Below are positions 13,566 through 23,720 of a stretch of DNA of 52,324 nt, piece by piece. Made by a program: the position numbers and the translations under genes. Positions within the stretch are counted from its first letter, which is position 1; each line of letters starts with the position of its first letter. Source of the DNA: a bacterium (GTDB lineage: Bacteria; Zhuqueibacterota; QNDG01; DTFT01); assembly GCA_016933415.1 (NCBI GenBank), contig JAFGAX010000173.1, positions 1 through 52,324 on the forward strand, given 5' to 3'. The notes under the pieces are model-generated. The model had not been told where the DNA came from and made no database searches. It was given only the letters and a program-made list of their open reading frames with translations.

Positions 13566-16319
13566 ATGCGCGGAAAAAACCGGTGTCGTGTCCTTGCACT
13601 TGCGGCGGTCATCCTGTTCAGCGGATCGACGGTCGGTCAAACGACGGGGAAAATCGGGGGGATCGTCATTGACAAAGCCACTCGGGAACCCCTGATCGGC
13701 GCGAACGTCATGCTGGTGGGGACCTCCATGGGAACCGTCGCCGACCTTCAGGGGAATTATTACATCATCAATATCTCTCCGGGCACATACTCGGTTCAGG
13801 CGAACATGATCGGGTACCGCCCGGTGCGGATGCAGAACGTCCGTATCAGCGTCAACGCCACGACGACGATCCGGTTCGAGATGGAGAAAACCGTCCTTCA
13901 GGGTGAACCCGTGGTCGTCACGGCGAGCGCCGTGTCCTTCAAGAAGGACCAGACCAGCTCGATCCGGAACGTATCGGCCGACCAGATGGCCCGGTTGCCC
14001 GTGGAGAATGTCGATCAGGTGGTGAACATGCAGGCGGGCATCGTCGCGGGCCATTTCCGGGGCGGAAGGACCAGCGAATCCGCATTCATGATCGATGGCC
14101 TTCAGGTGGTCAATTCCTTTAGCGAATATTCGCGCCAGAGCGTGTACGTCGAGAAGGAGACGGTGCAGGACCTGGAGGTGATCAAGGGAACCTTCGACGC
14201 GGAATACGGCCGCGCGATGAGCGGCATGGTCAATGCCGTCACCAAGGACGGCGGCAATATCTGGCGCATGCAGGTGTCGAGCGGATTCAGCAATTATCTC
14301 ACGTCGCACGATGACATCTTCATCGGACTCGGCGACTCGGGCGCCCTCTCCCGGAACCTGAGCCGCGATTACAAGGCTCAGATCGAGGGACCCATCCTGA
14401 GGGATCGGTTGACGTTTTTCGTCAATTACCGGAAGCAGGACAATCGCGGCCCGATCAACGGCATCCGGCGTTTTAATCCGTGGGATTACAGCGTGTATCC
14501 GTCGAATGACCCGGCATCCTGGCATATCGAGCACACCGGGGACAACGCATACGTGGCGATGCAGCAGGATTTCTACGACAACCTGCTCGCCAAGCTGACC
14601 CTGAAACCATTCTCCAATTTCAAAGCGAATCTGCTGTATTCATTCAATGGGAGCAAGAGCAAACGATTTAATAACGGGTTGGGAGATTATCAGTATAAAT
14701 ACAATCCCGATGGACTGCCGTGGGATTTCAGCGCGGTCCATCTGGCGTCGTTCGACGTCAACCATATGCTGTCCCGTTCGCTGTATTACAACCTGAAGCT
14801 GTCGGCCAGCGACCGCAGGGAGGAATCGTACCTGTACGAGAATCCGCTGGATCCGCGCTACATCAGTCCGAATTACCGCGGCAGCCGGGAAACCGGTTTC
14901 TACACAGGCGGCATGGTGGACCCCGGCAAGAGAATGGACGCCTTCCTGAGGGGGGACGCCAAATTCGATCTGTACTGGCAGGCCAACCGGAACCACGGAT
15001 TCAAGACCGGTTTTCAATACACTTCGCATGTGGTGGACCGCGACCGGATTGACGTACGGAACGTGTACGACGGCTTGCCTGAAGCGAATGACATGGCCGT
15101 GGATTGGGAAACCGGCAAGATCACGTTCCCGAACTACATTCCTGAAATCATCCCCATCACCGAAAATACGGTCAACATTTACCAGGTCAAACCCTACGAA
15201 ATGTCCGGATATATCCAGGATAAAATGGAATTCGAGGAAATGGTCATCAAGTTGGGGCTCCGTTACGATTATTTCAATGCCAATTATCACTATCCGTCCA
15301 ATCTCAGGAACCCGGGGAACCAGCTCTCACTTCCGGATTCCATGATGTCCACCTACCCCGGGAACACGCCCCAGACGCAGTTCAGCCCCCGACTGGGGTT
15401 GTCCTACAAGCTGAGCGACCAGGCCGTGCTCCGATTCAGCTACGGGCATTTCTTCCAGATGCCCCAGATGTTCGCCCTGTTCGAGGACAATATTTTCCGT
15501 GTTTCCCCGTTCAATTACCAGACCACCATGGGCAATTCACAGCTCAAGGCGGAGAAAACGGTTCAGTACGAACTCGGAATCTGGCAGCAGCTCATGCCCG
15601 GCATGGGGCTCGAAGTGTCTGTGTATTACAAGGACATCTACAACCTGCTCAGCACCAAGGTCATGACCACCTACAACCAGATCCGGTACGGCCTCTTCAC
15701 CAACAAGGATTACGGCAACGCGCGCGGAATCGAACTCACCTGGGATTACATGACCGGCGGGCTGTCTTCCATCGTCAACTTCACGTACGCCTTCACCCGG
15801 GGCGTCGCGGACAACCCGCGTGAGACGTTCACCCGCGCGGGAAACAGCATGGATCCGATCTCGCGTCTGATCCCCATGTCCTGGGACCAGCTGTACACGG
15901 CGAATGCCACGATCGCGTATTCCATGCGGAATTTCGACGTGGCGCTGACCGGATACCTCAACTCGGGCACGCCGTATTCCTACGCGCCTCCCGGATACAG
16001 CCCGCTGTACCGGATCAATCTGTATCAGAACAATTCGAAGAAACCCGTGAGCACGTCGTTCGATCTCTCGGCGGGTTATACCGTGCCGCTTTTCGGACGG
16101 CATCGCCTGAGGCTGACGCTCAACGCGTACAACCTGTTCGACCGGCTGAATGCCGCCTGGGTGTACAGCGACACGGGGGATCCCGGATCGACGATCGTCA
16201 CCGAAGGCGATCTGCTCAACCACCGGAGCGACTTTAATGATTATTACGACCGGATCAAGAATCCGACCGCGTACACCTATCCCCGGTCGGTGAAACTGAC
16301 CGTGGGATACGGTTTCTGA
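13566..16319 (+). CDS. TonB-dependent receptor with carboxypeptidase-like domain
   Basis: A 917-residue outer-membrane transporter. It has a signal peptide (about 1-24), a carboxypeptidase-regulatory-like beta sandwich (about 27-110: Gly-Gly-Ile-Val-Ile-Asp-Lys-Ala-Thr-Arg, Pro-Leu-Ile-Gly-Ala-Asn-Val), a plug with Arg-Gly-Gly-Arg and Phe-Met-Ile-Asp-Gly, and a barrel ending in Tyr-Gly-Phe. It would import an oligosaccharide using TonB energy. No SusD partner follows, unlike in Bacteroidota; instead a secreted 1191-residue protein and a PorV-like protein come next, a set I associate with KSB1/Ignavibacteria-type genomes. SD AAGGAGGAAG. Regulated, by inference, by the upstream LacI protein. 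Confidence 0.9.
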   Translation: MRGKNRCRVLALAAVILFSGSTVGQTTGKIGGIVIDKATREPLIGANVMLVGTSMGTVADLQGNYYIINISPGTYSVQANMIGYRPVRMQNVRISVNATTTIRFEMEKTVLQGEPVVVTASAVSFKKDQTSSIRNVSADQMARLPVENVDQVVNMQAGIVAGHFRGGRTSESAFMIDGLQVVNSFSEYSRQSVYVEKETVQDLEVIKGTFDAEYGRAMSGMVNAVTKDGGNIWRMQVSSGFSNYLTSHDDIFIGLGDSGALSRNLSRDYKAQIEGPILRDRLTFFVNYRKQDNRGPINGIRRFNPWDYSVYPSNDPASWHIEHTGDNAYVAMQQDFYDNLLAKLTLKPFSNFKANLLYSFNGSKSKRFNNGLGDYQYKYNPDGLPWDFSAVHLASFDVNHMLSRSLYYNLKLSASDRREESYLYENPLDPRYISPNYRGSRETGFYTGGMVDPGKRMDAFLRGDAKFDLYWQANRNHGFKTGFQYTSHVVDRDRIDVRNVYDGLPEANDMAVDWETGKITFPNYIPEIIPITENTVNIYQVKPYEMSGYIQDKMEFEEMVIKLGLRYDYFNANYHYPSNLRNPGNQLSLPDSMMSTYPGNTPQTQFSPRLGLSYKLSDQAVLRFSYGHFFQMPQMFALFEDNIFRVSPFNYQTTMGNSQLKAEKTVQYELGIWQQLMPGMGLEVSVYYKDIYNLLSTKVMTTYNQIRYGLFTNKDYGNARGIELTWDYMTGGLSSIVNFTYAFTRGVADNPRETFTRAGNSMDPISRLIPMSWDQLYTANATIAYSMRNFDVALTGYLNSGTPYSYAPPGYSPLYRINLYQNNSKKPVSTSFDLSAGYTVPLFGRHRLRLTLNAYNLFDRLNAAWVYSDTGDPGSTIVTEGDLLNHRSDFNDYYDRIKNPTAYTYPRSVKLTVGYGF

Positions 16320-16381
16320 CCCGGCAGGCTCGGGTCCTTCCTTTTACGGATGAAAGAACACCCATTCAGGGGAGAATCGGC

Positions 16382-19300
16382 ATGAAAATACAGACTGGAA
16401 TTCTCGCGGCGTGCCTGGGGGCGGTGTTGTGCGCATCCGGCGTCCGGGCGCAGGGCAGGCCGTACACGGGTCCGGAGGATCCGGCGGGAGACATCTCCGC
16501 CATCCGTTCCGGATATATGAACATGAACCGGCTTTTGCTGTATTTCGAGAATAACACGCAGATCGCCGACTTTCCGGCGACCGGCACGAGCCGCTGGCCG
16601 AACGATTACACGGGACAGCGGATGATCGATGTCGCGTCCATTCTGGCCGGAAGCGAAGTTTACATTTACCAGGATTCCATTCCGATCGACCGGCTGGACG
16701 ACCCGCGTCTGCTTGAGGCTGGTTCCCTCGATACGCTGTATTTCGTGGAGTCCCATTCTTACCCGGATGATAAACCGGATTTGAATTACGACGGAACCGT
16801 GGAATGGGGCATATATCCGGTGCCCGGATACAGCAATGCCGCCCAGGATTACGCGGCCATGAGCAACAAACCGGAATCCTGGCCGCCGGACGGGTGGCCC
16901 CTGACCGGTTTCACCAAGGTCTGGCCGGGCGAATGGAACGGTCGATTCGGCCGCGGGGTCATGAAGGCGGCGCTGGAATCGTACTTCGTCGCCAATGACG
17001 CGCAGGACATGGAACACATCATCCAGCGGAACGATCCGGAAGAGAAACTCATCACGCTCGGCCCCCGGTATCTGCCCAGACCGGGCCGTTTCATCGGAGA
17101 CATCGATCCGAACGTCACGATCCAGAAAGGCCTTCCGTGGGGGGGGCTCGGCCTGCGTTACGAAGTGCGGGGATATCAATGGGCCAATAACGAAGCGCAG
17201 GACATCGTTTTCTGGGAATACAATGTTTCCAATATTTCGGACTACGATCTGCCGATCAGCGGATTCGGCTATTACGTGGACAACAGCATCGGCGGAGACG
17301 CCAGCGGGGAGAACGAGGTCGGTTTCAGGGACAAGGTTCTCGATCTTGCCTACGTTTGGGAGAGGTTGGGGCAGGGGGAGGGCGGAAGGATACCCGGTGT
17401 CATGGGATATGCCTATCTGGAAAGTCCCGGGAAAGCCTTTGATGGCATCGATAACGACGATGACGGTATCATCGACGAGAGCCGGGACAACCCTGCCGGA
17501 CAATGGGTCGCCGCGGACATGGGACCGAACGGGAGGCTGATCGATGTGGAAAAGTTCCGCGCCTTCAACCACCGGGAACCCCAGCCGCATTGGGAAGGAG
17601 ACGAGGACCAGGACTGGCAGGACGGCATCGACCCTGATCAGGACGGCTCCTATGCCGATCGGACCGAGAGCGGTGAATGGGTGCTGGAACTCGGCGCGTT
17701 CGCCGGCGATGATGTGGGCATGGACGGCGTCGGTCCCGGCGATCTGAACTACTATGGCCCGGACGCGGACGGCAGCGAGTGCAACCATCAGCCGGACTTC
17801 ATCGACGTCAAAGGCGAACCCAATTTCGGGCCTCTGGACATCAGCGAATCCGACATGGTCGGATTGACCAGTTTTCTGCTGTTCGACTGGGCGCAGTGGC
17901 AGAACACCCTTCGTCTGACCCTGAACGAGGACATGAATGTCTGGAATGTGATGAATTCGGATACGCTGTGCGATTACCTGGTCGCCGGCTCCTACGGATC
18001 CATCTATATGATCTTCGCCTCCTCACCGTTCCCGCTCTACAAGGGCAGGACCGAACGGGTGTCCATGGCCTTTATGGCGGCCTATGAAAATCTGGCCACC
18101 CTGAACGCCAAGGCGCACCGGGCTGAAAACCTGTTCCGGCTCAAGGAGGTCGCCCAGATCATCTACGATCACGATTATCAGTTTGCACAGCCGCCGCTCA
18201 TGCCCACGCTCAAGGCATCGGCCGGCGACGGCCAAGTCGTCCTGACCTGGGATAACATATCGGATACCAAGACGCGCGAACCGCTCCTGCAGAACGTCAA
18301 CGATTTCGAGGGATACAAGCTCTACAAATCAACGGACAAGTTCATGTCGGACGCGCGGATCATCACGGACGGCAAGGGCACGCGGAAATTCCGGGCGCCG
18401 ATTTTCCAGTGCGACAGGGTCGACAGCATCAAGGGCTACAGCAGTCTCGGGGGCACGATGGACGGGCACCTCGTGTATCTCGGAGACGACACGGGAATCC
18501 GGCATTACTTCATCGACACCGACGTGCAGAACGGCCGAACGTACTATTACGCGCTGGTGGCCTATGATTACGGCGTCGATGACCTGGACATCGCGCCGGC
18601 GGAAAGCGGAGTCGATATCGAGCTGGATGAGGCCGAAAATGTGGTCCGGATCGGGCAGAACGTGCAGGTCGTGACTCCCGGGCAGACGGCCGCGGGATAC
18701 GTCCCCCCCGAAATCGCAATCGACGGGGCGAATTCGAGCGAACGTCTCACGGGGGGAATGGTCGAGCCGGCCGTCGTCGATTCGAAGGAGATCCAGCCCG
18801 GGCACCGATACCGGGTCGCGTTCAACACTTCGGTCATCGGCAATTACGCGCTCTCAAAGACGCGCCGGGCGCTTCGCGACGCCAGACGGGTGACATCCGG
18901 AATGCGGATCGAAGACGTCACGGAATCCCCCATGACCGTGTATGAGGAAGATGCGGCGAGGGGATATACGGAATCCAACCTGCAGTATGATTCGGATCTG
19001 AAGACCTGGCGCCTCCAGGCCGGCTCGACGATTTCAACCGATGTTTTCGACGGGCTTCTATGCCGCATCATTGTTCCGCCGGATTCGGTTTACATCGAGC
19101 GCGATCCGGCTAAAACCGGCTGGATTCAGGGGCAGGCGGCGATCCGGATCCAGGCTGGTCCTGCATTGTCATTTTTCCCCTTCCAGTATGAAATCATCTT
19201 CGATCCGGACGCGGAATACCAGTCCATCACCAACCGCACAAGCGGAATCTATGATGTGGACGGATCGCTCGTGTCCAACCGGAAAAGAGGCATCGGACTG

Positions 19301-19957
19301 CGCTATCCGTTCACCGTGGTCAACACCGCCGTGGAGCCCGACAGCGCCGGCAACCTCGAGAAACTGGATCTGGTCCTGTTCGATGCCAACGAGAACGGCG
19401 TGTTTGACTGGGACTCGGATCGAATTCTCGCTGGATACGCGGCCAAGGATAAGGACAATTACTGGTGGGGCGGGACGATCTTCGCGTTCGATTTTCAGAA
19501 TGCCGGAGTCAACGGGAATCCGACCGCACCGGGCGACCGGTACCGTATCGGCGTGAACACACCCCTCTCGGAATATGATTCGTTCGTCTTCTCCGTGCGG
19601 TCGGAGATCGCGCTCGATCCGGCCCGGGTGGCCTCCGCCATGGATTCCATCAAAGTCGTTCCGAATCCCTACATCTCCACAAACCTCATGGAAACGGCCG
19701 TTGCCAATAAGTATCTGAACCAGAGGCGGCGGATCATGTTCACGCACGTTCCGGCCGACTGCATCATCCGTATATACACGCCCTCGGGCGTGTTGGTCGA
19801 CAGAATCGACGTGGACAACGGGCCGGACGACGGCACAGTGCACTGGAACCTGGTGTCCCGTGAGGGGCTGGAAATCGCCGCCGGGATGTACATTTACCAC
19901 GTTCACTCCAACGCCACGGGCCGGGACAAGGTCGGCAAGTTTGCAGTCATCAAATGA
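16382..19957 (+). CDS. Large secreted protein with type IX-like sorting domain
   Basis: A 1191-residue exported protein, of no recognised overall family. It has a signal peptide (about 1-24) and two acidic Asp-rich repeats near residues 355-368 and 406-426 (Asp-Gly-Ile-Asp-Asn-Asp-Asp-Asp-Gly; Asp-Pro-Asp-Gln-Asp-Gly) that resemble thrombospondin type 3 calcium loops. A fibronectin III-like stretch (about 612-730: Gly-Gln-Val-Val-Leu-Thr-Trp-Asp) follows, and the C-terminal domain from about 1088 (Val-Val-Pro-Asn-Pro-Tyr) ends Lys-Val-Gly-Lys-Phe-Ala-Val-Ile-Lys, typical of type IX sorting tails. It probably sits on the cell surface as the binding partner of the receptor. SD GGGGAG. It is located 62 bases after the receptor and 46 before the PorV-like gene, so they form one operon. 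Confidence 0.85.
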   Translation: MKIQTGILAACLGAVLCASGVRAQGRPYTGPEDPAGDISAIRSGYMNMNRLLLYFENNTQIADFPATGTSRWPNDYTGQRMIDVASILAGSEVYIYQDSIPIDRLDDPRLLEAGSLDTLYFVESHSYPDDKPDLNYDGTVEWGIYPVPGYSNAAQDYAAMSNKPESWPPDGWPLTGFTKVWPGEWNGRFGRGVMKAALESYFVANDAQDMEHIIQRNDPEEKLITLGPRYLPRPGRFIGDIDPNVTIQKGLPWGGLGLRYEVRGYQWANNEAQDIVFWEYNVSNISDYDLPISGFGYYVDNSIGGDASGENEVGFRDKVLDLAYVWERLGQGEGGRIPGVMGYAYLESPGKAFDGIDNDDDGIIDESRDNPAGQWVAADMGPNGRLIDVEKFRAFNHREPQPHWEGDEDQDWQDGIDPDQDGSYADRTESGEWVLELGAFAGDDVGMDGVGPGDLNYYGPDADGSECNHQPDFIDVKGEPNFGPLDISESDMVGLTSFLLFDWAQWQNTLRLTLNEDMNVWNVMNSDTLCDYLVAGSYGSIYMIFASSPFPLYKGRTERVSMAFMAAYENLATLNAKAHRAENLFRLKEVAQIIYDHDYQFAQPPLMPTLKASAGDGQVVLTWDNISDTKTREPLLQNVNDFEGYKLYKSTDKFMSDARIITDGKGTRKFRAPIFQCDRVDSIKGYSSLGGTMDGHLVYLGDDTGIRHYFIDTDVQNGRTYYYALVAYDYGVDDLDIAPAESGVDIELDEAENVVRIGQNVQVVTPGQTAAGYVPPEIAIDGANSSERLTGGMVEPAVVDSKEIQPGHRYRVAFNTSVIGNYALSKTRRALRDARRVTSGMRIEDVTESPMTVYEEDAARGYTESNLQYDSDLKTWRLQAGSTISTDVFDGLLCRIIVPPDSVYIERDPAKTGWIQGQAAIRIQAGPALSFFPFQYEIIFDPDAEYQSITNRTSGIYDVDGSLVSNRKRGIGLRYPFTVVNTAVEPDSAGNLEKLDLVLFDANENGVFDWDSDRILAGYAAKDKDNYWWGGTIFAFDFQNAGVNGNPTAPGDRYRIGVNTPLSEYDSFVFSVRSEIALDPARVASAMDSIKVVPNPYISTNLMETAVANKYLNQRRRIMFTHVPADCIIRIYTPSGVLVDRIDVDNGPDDGTVHWNLVSREGLEIAAGMYIYHVHSNATGRDKVGKFAVIK

Positions 19958-20003
19958 CGGATCCTTTGCAACCCTCACGTCCCGACAACACAGGAGATCG
20001 GAC

Positions 20004-21062
20004 ATGAAGACATTTCAAACAGCGGCGATACTCGCGACGGTTCTGCTGGGCGTCCTTCCCGTGATGGGACAGTCCAAGCCCTACCGCGTGGGAACGACGA
20101 CCGCCAATTTTCTGGAAATCGGCGCCGAAAGCGCGGGTTCCGCCATGGGAGAGGCCTTTGTCAGCGTCGCCCGTGACATTTCCTCCGTCTACTGGAATCC
20201 GGCCGGCCTCTCCTTCATGAATCGGAACGGGATCCAGTTCGCATACCAGCCGTGGATCGTGGACATCCAGTTCACCCATGCCGCCGCGGCCGTCGTGCTG
20301 CCTTCATTCGGCACGTTCGCCCTGTCATTTACGGGCATGAGTTATGGAAGCACCCCCGTGACGACCCTGGAGATGCAGGAAGGCACGGGCGAGTCCTATT
20401 CCGCCATGGACATCGCCGCGAGTCTCTCCTATGCGAGGAAACTGGCCCAATGGTTCGGATTCGGCGCCACGTTCAAGTACGTGACTTCCGGAATCTGGCA
20501 CATGCGCGGCAATGCCGCGGCCCTGGATCTAGGGCTCCTCATCAACACCGGATTCTTCTCGCCGGACGAAACCCGGGAAAACGGACTTGCCATCGGCATG
20601 AGCATTTCCAATTACGGGACGAAGATGCGGTTTGACGGCATGGACCTGCTCCAGCCCATCGATATATCGGAAGACGAGGGGAACTACAAGGACGTGGAAG
20701 GCCAGTTCCGCCTCCAGTCCTGGGAGCTGCCCCTGATTTTTCGGGTCGGTGCCTCGATGCTGCCCTTCAAAACGGCCCATCATCAGCTGTGCGTGGCGGT
20801 CGACGCTTTGCACGCCAACAACAACAGCGAATCGGTGAACCTCGGGGGGGAATATCGGATCAGCATTCCGGGAAGGGCCGCGCTCTGCCTCAGGAGCGGA
20901 TACCGGGGATTGTTCATGGACCGCAGCGAATACGGATGGACGTACGGCGGCGGAATTCACTGGGCCCTCATGAACAACCGCGCGCTGAAAATCGATTATG
21001 CCCTCAAGTCGACCGGGCTTTTGGGTGATTATTCCATGTTCACGGTCGGGGCCTCGTTCTAG
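20004..21062 (+). CDS. PorV/PorQ-family outer-membrane protein
   Basis: A 352-residue barrel with a signal peptide (about 1-24) and the family pattern Phe-Leu-Glu-Ile-Gly-Ala-Glu-Ser-Ala-Gly-Ser-Ala-Met-Gly-Glu-Ala followed by Ser-Ser-Val-Tyr-Trp-Asn-Pro-Ala-Gly-Leu (about 55-66), ending in Phe. PorV shuttles type IX cargo to the cell surface; paralogues occur beside individual cargo genes. Its place right after a protein with a type IX-like tail supports that pairing, though the secretion machinery itself is not in this window. The ATG at 20004 follows CAGGAGA. Confidence 0.85.
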   Translation: MKTFQTAAILATVLLGVLPVMGQSKPYRVGTTTANFLEIGAESAGSAMGEAFVSVARDISSVYWNPAGLSFMNRNGIQFAYQPWIVDIQFTHAAAAVVLPSFGTFALSFTGMSYGSTPVTTLEMQEGTGESYSAMDIAASLSYARKLAQWFGFGATFKYVTSGIWHMRGNAAALDLGLLINTGFFSPDETRENGLAIGMSISNYGTKMRFDGMDLLQPIDISEDEGNYKDVEGQFRLQSWELPLIFRVGASMLPFKTAHHQLCVAVDALHANNNSESVNLGGEYRISIPGRAALCLRSGYRGLFMDRSEYGWTYGGGIHWALMNNRALKIDYALKSTGLLGDYSMFTVGASF

Positions 21063-21127
21063 GGTGCGCCCCCTGGAATGGGCCGCAGGGAATGACCGAA
21101 AAGAGGTTTCCTGAACGGGAGTGAAAA

Positions 21128-23611
21128 ATGAGAAGCCGGGTTTTCGCGTGCGGATTCATGCTCGTCCTGTCGGCCGCAGCGCCGACTGAACGCGGCCGGG
21201 CGGAGGCTCCGCTCGTGCTGCGGTACGAACAGCCGGCCGGTGTGTGGACCGAGGCCCTGCCCCTGGGAAACGGGCGGCTGGGCGCCATGGTCTTCGGGAA
21301 TCCCTCGCATGAGCGCATTCAGCTGAACGAGAGCACGGTCTGGGCCGGGGGACCCTGCCGCAACGACAATCCGGACGCGCTCCAGGCGCTACCCGAAGTG
21401 AGACGTCTGATTTTCAGCGGCGATCCCGGCGCCGCGCAGGCGCTGGCCAATGAAACAATGGTCTCGAAAACCACCCACGGCATGCCCTATCAGATTCTCG
21501 GGAACCTGTATCTGTCCTTTCCCGGGCACGAACAGGCCGTGGATTACAGGCGTGAACTGGACATCGGGAGAGCCGTGGCGACGACAGGGTACCGGGTTGG
21601 TGAAACGACCTATACCCGCGAGGTTTTCGCGTCGTTTCCGGATGATGTCCTGTTCATCCGCCTGACCGCCGATCGTCCGGGAAAACTGAGTTTTTCCGTG
21701 TCCATGGACCGTCCGTCGGCCGCGGACATACGGACCGAGGGACGGGACAGGCTGGTCATCTCCGGAACCACGAGCGACTGGGAGACGATTCCCGGACAGG
21801 TCCGGTTCGAGGCATTGGTACAGGTCGTGCCGCGTAACGGAAGCGTGGAAGCGGAGGACCGGACCATCCATGTCCGCCGGGCGGATGAGGCGGTTATTCT
21901 GGTTTCCATGGGGACCAATGTCCTGAGTTACCGGGAGCTCGGCGGCGATCCGCATGCAGCCGCGGCCGAAAGGCTCAGCCGGGCCGGAGCGAAGGAAACG
22001 GGTGCCGCGCTCGCGGACCATGTCGAAGCCTACCGGAAATGGTTCAGCCGGGTCACCCTGGATCTCGGAGTCACGGATGCCGTGAACCTTCCGACCGACA
22101 AGCGCATCGAACAGTTCAGCCGGGGAGACGATCCGCACCTGGCCGCTCTGGTTTTCCAGTTCGGCCGTTACCTGCTCATCAGTTCCTCCAGGCCGGGGGG
22201 GCAGCCCGCCACGCTGCAGGGGCTGTGGAACGACCAGCTGGCGCCGCCCTGGGACAGCAAGTACACCGTGAACATCAACACGGAGATGAATTACTGGCCT
22301 GCGGAAACCACGGCCCTTCCTGAAACGGCCGAACCCCTGGTGCAGATGGTCCGGGAACTCTCGGAAGCGGGGCGGCAGACGGCGAAAACCATGTACGGCG
22401 CGGATGGATGGGTTCTCCACCATAACACCGATCTGTGGCGCATCACCGGACCCGTCGACGGCGCGTTCTGGGGGATGTGGCCGAGCGGCGGCGCCTGGCT
22501 GTGCCAGCACCTCTGGCAGAAATACCTGTTTAACGGGGATTTAGAGTATCTGCGCTCGGTGTATCCGATCTTGAAGGGAGCGGCCGAGTTCTACCTGGGA
22601 TTTCTCGTGGAGGAGCCTTCGCGCGGCTGGCTGGTCGTCTGCCCCTCCATTTCCCCGGAGAACGCACCTTCCGTCCACCCGCAATATTCGATCACGGCCG
22701 GGGCCACGCTCGACAACCAGCTGGTCTTCGACCTCCTGACGGCGACGGCCCGTTCCGCCCGGCTGCTGAACACCGATCCGGCGTTTGTCCGGGAACTCGA
22801 ATCGACGCTGAAGCGGCTGCCGCCCATGCAGATCGGCAGGCACGGCCAGCTCCAGGAATGGCTCGAGGACTGGGACAATCCCGGGGACCATCACCGCCAT
22901 GTCTCCCATTTGTACGGCGTTTTTCCAGGGAACCAGATTTCGCCGTACCGGACGCCCGAGCTGTTCGACGCCGGCCGGACGTCCCTGCTGCATCGCGGAG
23001 ACCCCTCCACGGGCTGGTCGATGAACTGGAAAATCAACCTGTGGGCCCACTTTCTGGACGGCGATCATGCGTACAAGCTCATCACCGAACAGATCAAACC
23101 CGTGGACCGGCGGACCGGCGGGGGATTCACCGGATCCGGGGGAACCTATCCCAACCTGTTCGACGCCCATCCGCCGTTCCAGATTGACGGAAATTTCGGC
23201 TTCACGTCAGGCGTCACGGAGATGCTGATGCAGAGCGACGACGGCGCCATTCACGTGCTTCCGGCACTGCCCCGTGCGTGGCCCCAGGGGAATGTCAGCG
23301 GGCTCAGGGCGCGCGGCGGATTTGAAATCGCGGTGATGGAGTGGAAAGAGGGGAGGATCACCCGCTTGCGCATCCGATCGACGCTCGGCGGCAACTGCCG
23401 GATCCGTTCGCAATTCCCGTTGAAAGGGGAAAGCCGGACGAGACTGAGAGCCGCCAGAGGCAAAAACCCGAATCCCTTATACTGGATTCCGGAGGGGAAG
23501 CGCCCGCTGATTTCCAAAGCCGCCCGGATCGAACCCAGACCCGTGCCGGAAGGGTATCTGTACGATGTCGAGACGACGCCCGGCCGGACATATGAGTTTT
23601 CAGGAATTTAA
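21128..23611 (+). CDS. GH95 alpha-L-fucosidase/L-galactosidase
   Basis: An 827-residue glycoside hydrolase of family GH95 with a cleavable signal peptide, so exported. Family blocks are plain: Leu-Pro-Leu-Gly-Asn-Gly-Arg-Leu-Gly-Ala near 36, Gln-Gly-Leu-Trp-Asn, Asn-Ile-Asn-Thr-Glu-Met-Asn-Tyr-Trp-Pro (N382 and N384, matching the base-assisting asparagines of AfcA), Ser-Pro-Glu-Asn with the acid E511, and Phe-Gln-Ile-Asp-Gly-Asn with D687. All catalytic positions known from AfcA are present. GH95 enzymes invert and remove terminal alpha-1,2-L-fucose, some preferring L-galactose. It completes the LacI-receptor operon. Confidence 0.95.
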   Translation: MRSRVFACGFMLVLSAAAPTERGRAEAPLVLRYEQPAGVWTEALPLGNGRLGAMVFGNPSHERIQLNESTVWAGGPCRNDNPDALQALPEVRRLIFSGDPGAAQALANETMVSKTTHGMPYQILGNLYLSFPGHEQAVDYRRELDIGRAVATTGYRVGETTYTREVFASFPDDVLFIRLTADRPGKLSFSVSMDRPSAADIRTEGRDRLVISGTTSDWETIPGQVRFEALVQVVPRNGSVEAEDRTIHVRRADEAVILVSMGTNVLSYRELGGDPHAAAAERLSRAGAKETGAALADHVEAYRKWFSRVTLDLGVTDAVNLPTDKRIEQFSRGDDPHLAALVFQFGRYLLISSSRPGGQPATLQGLWNDQLAPPWDSKYTVNINTEMNYWPAETTALPETAEPLVQMVRELSEAGRQTAKTMYGADGWVLHHNTDLWRITGPVDGAFWGMWPSGGAWLCQHLWQKYLFNGDLEYLRSVYPILKGAAEFYLGFLVEEPSRGWLVVCPSISPENAPSVHPQYSITAGATLDNQLVFDLLTATARSARLLNTDPAFVRELESTLKRLPPMQIGRHGQLQEWLEDWDNPGDHHRHVSHLYGVFPGNQISPYRTPELFDAGRTSLLHRGDPSTGWSMNWKINLWAHFLDGDHAYKLITEQIKPVDRRTGGGFTGSGGTYPNLFDAHPPFQIDGNFGFTSGVTEMLMQSDDGAIHVLPALPRAWPQGNVSGLRARGGFEIAVMEWKEGRITRLRIRSTLGGNCRIRSQFPLKGESRTRLRAARGKNPNPLYWIPEGKRPLISKAARIEPRPVPEGYLYDVETTPGRTYEFSGI

Positions 23612-23720
23612 GAGTTGAGGAGCGAGACCGGCCAATCCGATAACCTGTCCGGTGATCACTTCCCAAAACAGCGGGTTGTTCCATTCGGCGCGGTCCGGAT
23701 CGCATGCGATCGAGGGGGTT

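Noticed and set aside
16277..17788. 503-codon frame on the minus strand
   Set aside because: Antisense to the secreted-protein gene, rich in Val/Arg/Asp with no domain. A codon-bias shadow.
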